Under the pieces are notes generated by a model. It saw only the letters and a list, made by a program, of their open reading frames with translations. It did not search any database and had not been told where the DNA came from. A stretch of 64,000 bases of DNA, taken from Lactobacillus huangpiensis (GTDB taxonomy: Bacteria > Bacillota > Bacilli > Lactobacillales > Lactobacillaceae). The stretch is from NCBI RefSeq assembly GCF_019972815.1, contig NZ_BPPA01000002.1:1-64000 (forward strand). The letters run 5' to 3'. Position numbers and translations under genes: made by a program. Shown here in pieces: positions 6,741 to 15,115 of this stretch (positions are counted from its first letter, which is position 1; each line of letters opens with the position of its first letter).

Positions 6741-9713
6741 ATGAATAAAAATAAAAAATCTTTAAAAGCTATCCAGATAATCTGTCTGCTGGTAGCATCT
6801 CTGTTCATGCTGATCCAAATGTTCAACTTGAAAGGAATTGCTGCCAGAGCACATTTTTCATTTGTTCGTTTTATGCCAAATATGTTGCATAATGCGACTT
6901 TAATGATTGTTCCTATGATATTTGGTGCTGTTTATAGTAAGAAAAAACAAATTATTAGCGAAAGTTTGAAATACTGGTTGTTAGGCAGTGTGACTCTGAT
7001 TGTCTATTACATTTTATTTTTCTTTATAGTTCCTACCCGCTTTAACATGTGGCGTGTATGGGGCATGCTGTTTCCGATCATTACCAGTACATCCGTTTTG
7101 TTTTCTGGTTTGATTTTCTGCTTGCTGATTCAGCCACATTTGTATGATTTTTTGCATAAGTTGACAATTAAGCAAAACCTCTTGGTGTTGAGCTTATTAA
7201 CTCTGCTCGGCTTTTCTTTAAGTGCTGGCAACCTGTCATTTCAATATTCGCTATACGGTCTTTACTTGGTTTTATTTTTTGCTTGGGGAATGTTTTTAGC
7301 TAATGTCCATATTGGCAAAAAATTGCTCATCCTATCTTTAATTAGCGGTTTTCTTTCTTTCTTCATTGTGATAATCGGTGTTTCTGGGTTCGATGCTGTT
7401 TACTGGTCACAAATTATTTCCGGCAACGGGGGTGGTGACTGGAACAGGGAGTTCTTAAACAATCCTTCATCTCCGTTCATGTTTTTACTGGTAGTAGCTG
7501 TTTTCTTATTATTTAAAAAAGTTATTATGACTTTTAATAAAAAGCAAATACGCTATTTTATCCCAGTAATTATGATCATGGATGCACCCATTTCTCCGAG
7601 GTTTATGAGAGCATTTCAGTTCACTGACTCCTCAATAGTTAACAAGTTGATTATGCTTGTTATTATGCTATTAATTGTGATTGTTTGGTATCAGTTACTT
7701 GATCGCTATTTTTTTCAAATCAATCCGTTTGCAAAAATAATTAATTATTTAGATAACGAACCTAATTTAGCTAAGATATGTGAAAAAGTATGGGCAATCT
7801 TTACCAAGTTTATAGTTACTAATAGAGTAAATTTGCTTACTTGGGCCTGGTTCTACATTCTAAGCTTTGGTTCTTTCCTAATTGAATCTGATAACTTACG
7901 AATTCAAATAAGTACAGCTTCTACAATTAATGCGATAGTTTATCTTCTAGGCACTAAATTCTTTGCCATGATTTTGACAACTATCTTTCTTGATGCGTTA
8001 TTCTCCGTCTTTTATTTTGTAACTACACGATACTGGACTTCAAACATTTTAGTCAGTTTGATTGCGATTGGCTGGGCTGTTGCTAATAAGATTAAGCTGA
8101 TTTTACGTGGAGAGCCAATTTATCCAACTGAACTTAGTGAAATTGTTAATTGGAAAACATTAATACCAATGATCGGTAAGACTACTGTCATTGTGATTTT
8201 AGTTGCACTCGTTGTAGTTATTGCTCTTGATATTTTCTTAGAGATAAAATTCCCTGTTAAAAAGCGTGGATCATGGAAGAGACGTGGTATTTGGGCACTT
8301 TTAAGCTTATTATTATTTGTAACACCATTGCGCTTTAACCATGACGGCGGAGTTATCTATCATATCAATCGCGGTTTTGATAATAAACAAAGGTTCCGTA
8401 ATCCCGAACGTGATATTCAGGTAAATGGTCCTGTACTTAATTTCTTGAATTATATTGATTTGCAAATTATGGATCAGCCTGAGGGATATTCAGAAACAAG
8501 TATCAAGCAGTTAAATAATAAATATGAAAAAGTTGCTGCTAGGATAAATAAGAAACGCAAAAATACTCTTAAAGATCAAACTATTGTCTTTAATTTGAGT
8601 GAAAGTTTTGTTGATCCAAGCACTTTCCCTACATTTAGGCTTGACCGTGATGTTCCAAATCCAGTTAAGTTTATTCAGTCAATGAAGTCACGTTCAACAT
8701 ACGGCAACATGCTCAGTGCTGGTTATGGTGGTGGAACAGCTAACATGGAATGGGAAACTTTAACTGGTTTAAACATGGGAATGTTTAAATCCACCTTGAC
8801 CCCATATGTTCAAGTGGTTCCAAACTATGATTTTTACCCAACAATAGGGATGAACTTCGATTACAAATCTGCTGTCCACCCATTTATTGGTACTTATTAC
8901 TCAAGACAAGAAGATTATCATAGGTTTAAATTTGATAAATTTATCTTTGTTGGTTCAAAATATAAGGTTATTGACCAGAAGAAATTGGGTAAGAGTGGTT
9001 ATAACTCTGACTTTACTACCTATGCTAATGGTCTAAAAGAAATCAATTCCCGCGATGGTGGACAGTTTATCAACTTGATTTCAATTCAAAATCACATGCC
9101 ATATAATAATTGGTATCCAAATAACGAATATATGGGTAAGATTTCTGGAGAATTATTCAATTCTCCAGCAGTACGTGATCAAATGGCTACCTACGTAAAG
9201 GGTACGCAATATACTGACAAGGCAGTTAAGCAGTTTATCAAGCAGATTGATAAAATTAAAAAGCCAATTACTTTAGTCTTTTACGGCGATCACTATCCAA
9301 GTATCCTTTCTCAAAGTTATACTGCTAAATACCCGGTACAAATGCACTCAACGCGCTACTTCATCTATTCTAATAAGTATGCTCGTCAACATGGTGCTAA
9401 AACAAGACTGCCACGTAAAGCTAATAATTTCGTCAGCTCAAGTGATTTTATTGCAATGATGCTGGAACAGACAGATTCGAAAGTTACTCCTTACCAGGCT
9501 CTGTTAACAGAAGTTCATAAGAAGTTACCGGCAATTACTATTAACTTTAAAGGTGATAAAGGCTTCGAGCTAATTGGAAGGCAAGGACAAGTAATAGAAC
9601 CGAAATACTTGACCAAGAAGCAGCAGGAAGTTTTAGCCGATTATGAGGCTATTCAATATGACATGACTGCCGGTAAAGCATATGGTTTAAAGATTAAAGG
9701 CTTTTATAAGTAA
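6741..9713 (+). CDS. LTA-synthase-like polytopic phosphoglycerol transferase with an extra N-terminal membrane domain
   Basis: About 990 aa. The C-terminal ~380 residues are an alkaline-phosphatase/sulfatase fold of the LtaS type: NLSESFVDP (metal Glu near 618), GGGTANMEWETLTG (probable nucleophile Thr near 665) and FYGDHYPS (metal Asp-His near 850). Before this come five helices and the KLILRGEPIYPTELSEI segment typical of the family. The first ~330 residues add roughly ten more hydrophobic helices that loosely resemble acyltransferase-3 proteins. LtaS enzymes polymerise glycerol-phosphate from phosphatidylglycerol outside the membrane; this longer form may modify a glycopolymer. GTG 6720 is an alternative start. 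It is the last gene of the LCP-plsY operon. Confidence 0.85.
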   Translation: MNKNKKSLKAIQIICLLVASLFMLIQMFNLKGIAARAHFSFVRFMPNMLHNATLMIVPMIFGAVYSKKKQIISESLKYWLLGSVTLIVYYILFFFIVPTRFNMWRVWGMLFPIITSTSVLFSGLIFCLLIQPHLYDFLHKLTIKQNLLVLSLLTLLGFSLSAGNLSFQYSLYGLYLVLFFAWGMFLANVHIGKKLLILSLISGFLSFFIVIIGVSGFDAVYWSQIISGNGGGDWNREFLNNPSSPFMFLLVVAVFLLFKKVIMTFNKKQIRYFIPVIMIMDAPISPRFMRAFQFTDSSIVNKLIMLVIMLLIVIVWYQLLDRYFFQINPFAKIINYLDNEPNLAKICEKVWAIFTKFIVTNRVNLLTWAWFYILSFGSFLIESDNLRIQISTASTINAIVYLLGTKFFAMILTTIFLDALFSVFYFVTTRYWTSNILVSLIAIGWAVANKIKLILRGEPIYPTELSEIVNWKTLIPMIGKTTVIVILVALVVVIALDIFLEIKFPVKKRGSWKRRGIWALLSLLLFVTPLRFNHDGGVIYHINRGFDNKQRFRNPERDIQVNGPVLNFLNYIDLQIMDQPEGYSETSIKQLNNKYEKVAARINKKRKNTLKDQTIVFNLSESFVDPSTFPTFRLDRDVPNPVKFIQSMKSRSTYGNMLSAGYGGGTANMEWETLTGLNMGMFKSTLTPYVQVVPNYDFYPTIGMNFDYKSAVHPFIGTYYSRQEDYHRFKFDKFIFVGSKYKVIDQKKLGKSGYNSDFTTYANGLKEINSRDGGQFINLISIQNHMPYNNWYPNNEYMGKISGELFNSPAVRDQMATYVKGTQYTDKAVKQFIKQIDKIKKPITLVFYGDHYPSILSQSYTAKYPVQMHSTRYFIYSNKYARQHGAKTRLPRKANNFVSSSDFIAMMLEQTDSKVTPYQALLTEVHKKLPAITINFKGDKGFELIGRQGQVIEPKYLTKKQQEVLADYEAIQYDMTAGKAYGLKIKGFYK

Positions 9714-9722
9714 CAAATTGTA

Positions 9723-9751
9723 TTGACTTATTAAGAAAAAATGAGTATTAT
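9723..9751 (+). promoter_or_regulatory. Promoter of the T-box/tyrS unit
   Basis: TTGACT and TATTAT are separated by 17 bases just before the leader RNA. Confidence 0.7.
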
Positions 9752-9764
9752 CATTTATAACAAA

Positions 9765-9968
9765 TTTAAGTAGCACCTTGATTCAGAGTTCAGAGAACTA
9801 GCGGTTAGTGTGAGCTAGACAGGTCAAGGGTAGCGAAATACAAGTTGGGTGGTTCCCTTAAAGACCGGTATTAAGGCACTTGTTGTTAAAGTGCAAACGT
9901 GGGTGGTACCACGGCTGAAAAAGTATTTAGTCGTCCCTAGATTCTTAAATGAATCTAGGGATTTTTTA
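9765..9968 (+). promoter_or_regulatory. Tyrosine T-box riboswitch
   Basis: A classic tRNA-sensing leader. It contains stem I with the AGAGAACTAGC...GCTAGAC helix, a specifier loop GAAATACAAG carrying the Tyr codon UAC at 9839-9841, and the T-box core ending GTGGGTGGTACCACGG (about 9898-9914). An intrinsic terminator stem CCCTAGATTC / GAATCTAGGG (9935-9960) is followed by six T residues. Uncharged tRNA-Tyr pairs with both the specifier and the T-box, favouring the antiterminator and tyrS expression. The UAC specifier agrees with the downstream gene. Confidence 0.93.
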
Positions 9969-9982
9969 TTGGAGGAAAAAAG

Positions 9983-11248
9983 ATGGCAAACTTTGATATT
10001 TTAGCAGACTTAAAATGGCGGGGAGCGATTAACCAGCAGACTGATGAAGCAGGACTGACCAAATATTTACAAGACCACGATGACTTAGCTCTTTATTGCG
10101 GAACTGATCCTACTGGTGATTCACTGCATATCGGGCATCTTATTCCCTTCATGATTTTAAAAAGATTTCAACTGGCTGGATATCATCCTGTAATTGTTAT
10201 AGGTGGAGGTACAGGAACAATTGGTGATCCGTCTGGACGTAAATCAGAGAGAGTACTCCTTAGTGCAGAAAAATTACACGAAAATGAACTTGCTCTTACA
10301 AATCAAATGGAAAAATTGTTTGGAACTGATAACTTTCAAATTGTTAACAACGCAGAGTGGCTTGATAAATTGAGTTTAATCGAGTTCCTGCGTGAATACG
10401 GCAAGCACTTCCAAGTTAATAACATGATCAATAAAGATGTTGTTGCCAGTCGCTTAGAAAATGGTATTTCCTTTACCGAATTTTCTTACCAGATTTTACA
10501 GGCCATTGATTTCTACCAGTTAAATAAAAATTATGGCGTTCAAATGCAAATTGGTGGTAGTGATCAATGGGGCAACATTACTGCAGGAATCGATTTGATT
10601 CATAAATTGATGGGATCAGACAGGCAAGCTTTTGGTTTGACTATTCCATTAATGCTAAAAGCCGATGGTACTAAATTTGGAAAATCAGCCGGTGGTGCGG
10701 TATGGCTTGATCCGGAAAAGACCAGTCCTTATGAATTTTACCAATTCTGGATCAATCAGGATGATCGTGACGTTGTAAAGTACTTGAAGTACTTTACTTT
10801 CCTTAGTCATGAAGAAATTGATGATCTGGCAGAACAAGTTAAAACTGAGCCTTCGAAGCGGACAGCACAAAAGACTTTGGCTAGAGAAGTAACAAAATTC
10901 GTTCACGGAGAAGCAGGCTTAAAAGAAGCAGAAATGATTACAGATGCTTTGTTTTCTGGAGATATTAAAAATCTTTCAGTTAAGCAGATTAAGCTGGGTT
11001 TAAAGAGTGCACCTGCAGCCGAATCAACATCTCAGAGCAAAAATATTGTAGACTTCTTGGTTGACACCAAAATCGAACCCTCTAAGCGCCAGGCTCGAGA
11101 AGATGTTACCAACGGAGCAATTTATGTGAATGGTGACCGCCAGCAGTCAGTCGACTTTGAAGTTGAACCTTCTAAGGCTTTTGACGGCAAATATGTCATT
11201 ATTCGCAAAGGTAAAAGAAAATATACTTTAGTTACAATTAAAGATTAG
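9983..11248 (+). CDS. tyrS: Tyrosyl-tRNA synthetase
   Basis: A 421-aa class I synthetase. The HIGH motif sits in TGDSLHIGHLIP near residue 50, the KFGKS (KMSKS) loop near 230, and a C-terminal S4 RNA-binding domain begins around 350 (IEPSKRQAREDVTNGAIYVNG). It charges tRNA-Tyr in the cytoplasm. Length is normal. GGAGG lies six to eleven bases before the ATG. Expression is controlled by the Tyr T-box directly upstream, and a stem-loop ends the unit. The identification is secure. Confidence 0.98.
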   Translation: MANFDILADLKWRGAINQQTDEAGLTKYLQDHDDLALYCGTDPTGDSLHIGHLIPFMILKRFQLAGYHPVIVIGGGTGTIGDPSGRKSERVLLSAEKLHENELALTNQMEKLFGTDNFQIVNNAEWLDKLSLIEFLREYGKHFQVNNMINKDVVASRLENGISFTEFSYQILQAIDFYQLNKNYGVQMQIGGSDQWGNITAGIDLIHKLMGSDRQAFGLTIPLMLKADGTKFGKSAGGAVWLDPEKTSPYEFYQFWINQDDRDVVKYLKYFTFLSHEEIDDLAEQVKTEPSKRTAQKTLAREVTKFVHGEAGLKEAEMITDALFSGDIKNLSVKQIKLGLKSAPAAESTSQSKNIVDFLVDTKIEPSKRQAREDVTNGAIYVNGDRQQSVDFEVEPSKAFDGKYVIIRKGKRKYTLVTIKD

Positions 11249-11256
11249 TCTAAAAC

Positions 11257-11289
11257 AGTCTGTTGCAAAGATAGCAAAAGACTATTTTT
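11257..11289 (+). terminator. Terminator after tyrS
   Basis: Nested stems AGTCT/AGACT and TTGC/GCAA with one internal mismatch, then ATTTTT. Moderate strength. Confidence 0.6.
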
Positions 11290-11360
11290 AGTTGTGAATT
11301 ATAAAGTGTATAATAAAAAGCACTTTAATTTCTGTTCTGTATTTAAAGAGGAGGATAAAA

Positions 11361-11756
11361 ATGCGTGCACGCGTAATACTTTATAATAAAGAAAATAAGG
11401 CTGTTTTATTAATCCACAGATTAAAAAATGGTCGTAACTACTGGGTAATACCTGGTGGTGGTGCAGAGAGCGATGAAACTCCAGTAGATACTGCAATCAG
11501 GGAAATAAATGAAGAATTAACCATTCACCTAAAGTCAGCTGACCTGATACATTTTTTTAAATGCGAAGGAAAAGAGTATGAAGAATTTTTTTACACTGAG
11601 ATTCCATATATAACTGCACCTAAAATCAGTGGTGAAGAAAAAGGGCGCTCGAGCAGCAATAATGTTTATCAACCAGAATGGATAGCAGCTAAAGAGCTGC
11701 CAAAGATTAATTTAATGCCACCTGAAATAGCTGCTAAAATAGTAACTCTGATTTGA
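11361..11756 (+). CDS. NUDIX hydrolase
   Basis: A 131-aa protein with a complete Nudix box at about residues 32-54: GGGAESDETPVDTAIREINE followed by EL, matching GX5EX7REUXEEXGU up to the last Gly. The metal-binding Glu residues are present. Such enzymes cleave nucleoside diphosphates linked to another moiety; the substrate (oxidised dNTP, ADP-ribose or capped RNA) cannot be told from sequence. GAGGAGG precedes the ATG. A TATAAT box at 11309-11314 is the likely -10. It is a single-gene unit or is co-transcribed with the next gene. Confidence 0.9.
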   Translation: MRARVILYNKENKAVLLIHRLKNGRNYWVIPGGGAESDETPVDTAIREINEELTIHLKSADLIHFFKCEGKEYEEFFYTEIPYITAPKISGEEKGRSSSNNVYQPEWIAAKELPKINLMPPEIAAKIVTLI

Positions 11757-11829
11757 CAAAAAAATGCGGTGAATTCATACTATTAAATTAGGAAGATATT
11801 TATTGATATACGTTAATAGGAGAGAAAAA

Positions 11830-12168
11830 ATGGCTCACAGAGAAATTTTAGTAACAACTACCGAAAATATACCTGGTAAAAAATATGAAATTATTGGTGA
11901 AGTGTTTGGTTTAACAACTCAGTCTAAAAATTTGGTTAAGGATTTTGGAGCTAGTCTTAAATCAATGGTTGGTGGAGAAATTCACAGTTATACTAAAATG
12001 CTTGAAGATTCACGCAGTCAGGCATTGAGTAGATTGCGAAAAAGTGCTGAAGATGAAGGAGCAGATGCAATCGTAATGATGCGCTTTGATTCTGGTTCGA
12101 TTGGTGGAGACATGCAATCTGTTGTTGCTTATGGTACTGCAGTAAGATTTATTGCAGACAACGAATAG
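11830..12168 (+). CDS. UPF0145 / YbjQ-family protein
   Basis: A 112-aa soluble protein with the family pattern: [22 protein letters not shown] at the N-terminus, a helical [23 protein letters not shown] centre and a [10 protein letters not shown] end strand. These proteins assemble as small beta-rich oligomers of unknown function. ATG 11830 is chosen because AGGAGAG lies directly in front; the frame is open from 11803. A hairpin terminator follows. Family membership is clear; the biochemical role is not known. Confidence 0.88.
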   Translation: MAHREILVTTTENIPGKKYEIIGEVFGLTTQSKNLVKDFGASLKSMVGGEIHSYTKMLEDSRSQALSRLRKSAEDEGADAIVMMRFDSGSIGGDMQSVVAYGTAVRFIADNE

Positions 12169-12183
12169 ATATAGTATTATTTG

Positions 12184-12217
12184 AAGTATTCGCTCTATAA
12201 GAGATGGATGCTTTTTT
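12184..12217 (+). terminator. Terminator after the UPF0145 gene
   Basis: Imperfect stem AGTATTC.CTCT / AGAG.GGATGCT with G-U pairs, then six T residues, immediately before the tRNA gene. Confidence 0.6.
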
Positions 12218-12231
12218 ATTATTGTTAATTT

Positions 12232-12304
12232 GCCACTTTAGCTCAGGAGGCAGAGCACCGCCGTGGTAAGGAGGAGGTCCTCAGTTCAAATCTGGGAAGT
12301 GGCT
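12232..12304 (+). tRNA. tRNA-Thr(GGU), variant
   Basis: A 73-base cloverleaf. The acceptor is GCCACTT/AAGTGGC with discriminator T, the D arm is GCTC/GAGC, the anticodon loop is GTGGTAA (anticodon GGU at 12265-12267), the variable loop is AGGTC and the T arm is CTCAG-TTCAAAT-CTGGG. All stems close, except that the anticodon stem CCGCC/GGAGG has a G-A mismatch at its third pair and the T stem has a U-G pair. No CCA is encoded. It is isolated from other tRNAs. It may be a working gene or one beginning to decay. Confidence 0.85.
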
Positions 12305-12441
12305 TAGTTTTATAGCGGATAATTATGGCTATGTTTCTTTTTCCTGTATGATGTAAAAATAAAGCAGCTTTTAAAGTTGCTATGATAACATTTATAAACT
12401 ACTTTTATGTATAAAATTTTGTCTTAAATAAGTTTAAATAA

Positions 12442-13256
12442 ATCAATAATCTTATAATTTTATGTTGTCTAAATTACGCGCTAGTTGGCTTGAATTCTCA
12501 TTCGGTTGCTGCCAAACCGCTATCGTCTCTACCAGTTGCAACGACAAAGGATTTTAATAAGTTACAGAATCTCTCTAAAAAACATGGCACTCATTGTATT
12601 AAAGCAAGAAAGTGGTATGCAAACTTTGTTCCTGGCAATAATGTTGAGGCGTATCGCTATCTTAAATCACATAAAAGGACAGGAACTAAATCTGACCTAG
12701 GAGTTGATGACTGGGATATTTTTGTAGGTGCCGGAACAATTGCTGGTAAACGTTATTTCATTAGCAATATTGAAAACAGAGATGGAAAAACAAAGTACAT
12801 GATTCCAGCAGAGTATTGTCATGTACCTTATGGCTACAAGTTTAAAAAAGGTCATGCTACAGTCCATGATTATATTGGCTCATTGGCAAATGTCTGGAAT
12901 GGTTACACAGAATTAGATAATGAATATGGTCGCGCATTTACCGAAGAAAATATCATTTATAGTAATAAAGAAGATGCCACCTGTACTGTTACCTTCAAGG
13001 AAGATGGAAAAACACGTGGTAAATACAAAGGTTTCTGGATTGGGCTATGCCAATAAAATTCAGAGTTGACGGCACTGATACCTAGAAAAATTATTATCCG
13101 CTATACAACTACGTGCCAAATGGTGAATTAGTTGTGGGTTATATTAAGACAGAAGATTTGAGTCAATTTAAACAGGCAACAGTTAAATATAATCTCATTG
13201 GCACAATTACTAAGAGTCATAAATTTAAACCAGCTCGGAAAAAGTTAGATATGTAG
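12442..13256 (+). pseudogene. Decayed gene for a secreted or surface protein
   Basis: The frame from 12442 to 13056 is open but has no ATG and no ribosome site. Its first residues (Y-A-L-V-G-L-N-S-H-S-V-A-A-K-P) look like the end of a signal peptide, so the true start has been lost. About 188 residues follow (KARKWYANFVPG, DDWDIFVGAG, MIPAEYCHVPYGYKF, GFWIGLCQ) with four Cys. After the stop, coding-like sequence resumes in another frame at about 13100-13256 (YNYVPNGELVVGYIKTEDL). Together they look like one frameshifted gene. No family was recognised. A shorter functional product from TTG 12490 cannot be excluded. Confidence 0.6.
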
Positions 13257-13353
13257 TTAATGTGAGTGAATTAACGCCTATATTAGCTGCTATATGCTTA
13301 TAGACATTTTTGACCAATATTAAATAAATTTGGTCAAATTAAAAAAAAGAGAT

Positions 13354-13404
13354 AGACTATTAAACTAGTAGTATAAATTACTAAAGTTAATAGTCTGTTT
13401 TTTT
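13354..13404 (+). terminator. Terminator
   Basis: AGACTATTAA / TTAATAGTCT with a second small TAGTA/TACTA stem inside the loop, then a run of seven T residues. It ends the decayed gene region. Confidence 0.75.
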
Positions 13405-13576
13405 ATAATATAAAGGGTAATAAAGCTAGTAATAGCTGTTGTCGTACTCATAAAAATTAAAATAACTGAGCATTTTGGTGCCTAAGGGACTTTAAATTGC
13501 CTAAGTAAAAGCCAAGCCATTATTGGAACTGCTTATTTTATGAAAAAGTATTTTACAAATTAGAAAGGAAATTAAC

Positions 13577-14230
13577 TTGGATTTAACTAAAGTAACTGAT
13601 TTTGTTAAAGAGCAGCTGAAAAATGAAAAAACAGGGCATGATTTTTATCATGGACAACGAGTAGCTCATCTGGCCAGCAAAATGTATTTACAGGATAATC
13701 CTGATGCACATGAAGATAGCCGCATGGTTGCTATTATTGAAACTGCGGGATATTTACACGATACTATTGATGAAAAAATCTGTGCTGACCCTGATCAAGT
13801 TCTTGCCAACATTAAAGAACTGCTTCCTAAAGTTGGTTTTACTTCCCTAGAAGTCAAAGATATTTTATTCACTATGCAACATATGTCTTTTTCCGCTAAT
13901 ATAGAGCATCATTATCAATTGCCAGTATCAGGAGAATATGTACAAGATGCTGATCGCATTGAAAGTTTGGGTGCAATTGGCATCGCCCGTGCGTTTACAT
14001 ATGGCGGTGCTCATGGCAATGTTATATACGACCCTAGAATCAAACCACAGAAGCTTGTAAGTCATGATCAATATCGTGAACATACAGAAACAACAATTAA
14101 CCATTTTTATGAAAAACTGTTTCATTTGGCTGATTTAATGAATACTGCTGGAGGTAAAAAAGAAGCGCAAAAAAGAACGGAATTTATGCGTGATTATGTG
14201 AAAGAATTTATGACTGAATGGAATGTTTAA
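13577..14230 (+). CDS. HD-domain phosphohydrolase
   Basis: A 217-aa HD-superfamily protein. The metal ligands are visible as H in KTGHDFYHGQRVA (about residues 22-26), the HD pair in TAGYLHDTIDEK (near 57) and D in VQDADRIESLG (near 122). Relatives of the YedJ type hydrolyse nucleotides or related phosphoesters; the substrate is unknown. The start is TTG with AAAGGAA eight bases upstream. The gene stands alone, with terminators on both sides. Confidence 0.88.
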   Translation: MDLTKVTDFVKEQLKNEKTGHDFYHGQRVAHLASKMYLQDNPDAHEDSRMVAIIETAGYLHDTIDEKICADPDQVLANIKELLPKVGFTSLEVKDILFTMQHMSFSANIEHHYQLPVSGEYVQDADRIESLGAIGIARAFTYGGAHGNVIYDPRIKPQKLVSHDQYREHTETTINHFYEKLFHLADLMNTAGGKKEAQKRTEFMRDYVKEFMTEWNV

Positions 14231-14260
14231 GCTGCATATAGCCTTATGCGGCTTTTATTT
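14229..14260 (+). terminator. Terminator after the HD gene
   Basis: AAGCTGCATA / TATGCGGCTT hairpin with one G-U pair, followed by TTATTTT. Confidence 0.7.
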
Positions 14261-14290
14261 TGCTCTTTTTAAAAACACGAACATTAAAAA

Positions 14291-14821
14291 TCACAGCAAG
14301 TCTAACTGACTGGAAAATTTGATTTGAGGATTTTCCATTTTTAACAGTGCCCTCTTGCGCTCAAGACCACCGGCATAACCAGTTAAGGACCCATCACTGC
14401 CAATTACACGGTGACAGGGAATAATTAAACTAATTGGATTATGTTTGACTGCATTGCCAACAGCGCGCGCCAAATTTATCTTATTTTGTCCTTTTTGTAC
14501 GCGATTAGATAATTCTTTATAAGTGGTTACTTCACCATAAGGTACTTTTTGTAGTTCTTTGAGCACTTTTTGACTAAAAGTAGACACATTGGGTTTAATT
14601 GATACAGCAAATGGATCAGGAGTTTGGCCAGCAAAATAGTTCGTTAGCCATTTTAGAGCTTGTTTAATAGGTCTAGTTGCAAAAACTTTGGCAGCAGTCA
14701 AATCATAGTCGGCACCAAAATATTTTTGCCCGTTAAACCATAATCCTAATAAATTTTTTTCATCACTCAAAAGAGTCAATGTTCCTAATTCTGATTCGAA
14801 AAATTCTTTATATAGCTTCAT
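14291..14821 (-). CDS. ogt: Methylated-DNA--protein-cysteine S-methyltransferase
   Basis: A 176-aa protein of the Ogt/AGT family. The active-site motif IPCHRVIGSDG is present with the acceptor Cys, preceded by the DNA-binding segment (VPYGEVTTYKELS, ARAVGNAV) and followed by GYAGGLERKRALL. It removes alkyl groups from O6-alkylguanine in a suicide reaction. The length is normal for Ogt without the AdaA domain. The ribosome site is purine-rich. The gene runs opposite to its neighbours and is divergent from the nucleoside-uptake block. Confidence 0.95.
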   Translation of the reverse strand: MKLYKEFFESELGTLTLLSDEKNLLGLWFNGQKYFGADYDLTAAKVFATRPIKQALKWLTNYFAGQTPDPFAVSIKPNVSTFSQKVLKELQKVPYGEVTTYKELSNRVQKGQNKINLARAVGNAVKHNPISLIIPCHRVIGSDGSLTGYAGGLERKRALLKMENPQIKFSSQLDLL

Positions 14822-15058
14822 TTTATTTCTTCTGTAACAAATAACTTTTTTACTGTATTATACGTTAATTTCTGAACAATAAGTGATCTCAATTTTTAGC
14901 ACTAAAGCTTACTCAAGATTTAGCAGCTTAACCAGTTCTATACGAAAATTTCAACTTTTTTCATTGTTGTATACAAAACATTATGAATAAAGCTTAGTTT
15001 CGTTTTCATGAAAAAATAGAAATGCTATCAGATCAACACTTTATCTTGTAGTGATTTT

Positions 15059-15086
15059 TTGACAATGGTACCAGATGTGGTATGCT
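15059..15086 (+). promoter_or_regulatory. Promoter of the nucleoside-uptake block
   Basis: A perfect TTGACA is followed by 16 bases and TATGCT. The spacer contains TGGTACCA and a second TGGTA copy. It is 30 bases before the first BMP lipoprotein gene. The 290-base gap to ogt holds no other gene. Confidence 0.7.
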
Positions 15087-15115
15087 AATTAGTGTAAAAA
15101 ATAGGAGGTCACAAG

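Noticed and set aside
14868-14880. PurBox-like ATTTCTGAACAAT upstream of the nucleoside-uptake genes
   Set aside because: One mismatch to the AWWWCCGAACWWT consensus and about 190 bases from the promoter, not the usual distance; could be chance.
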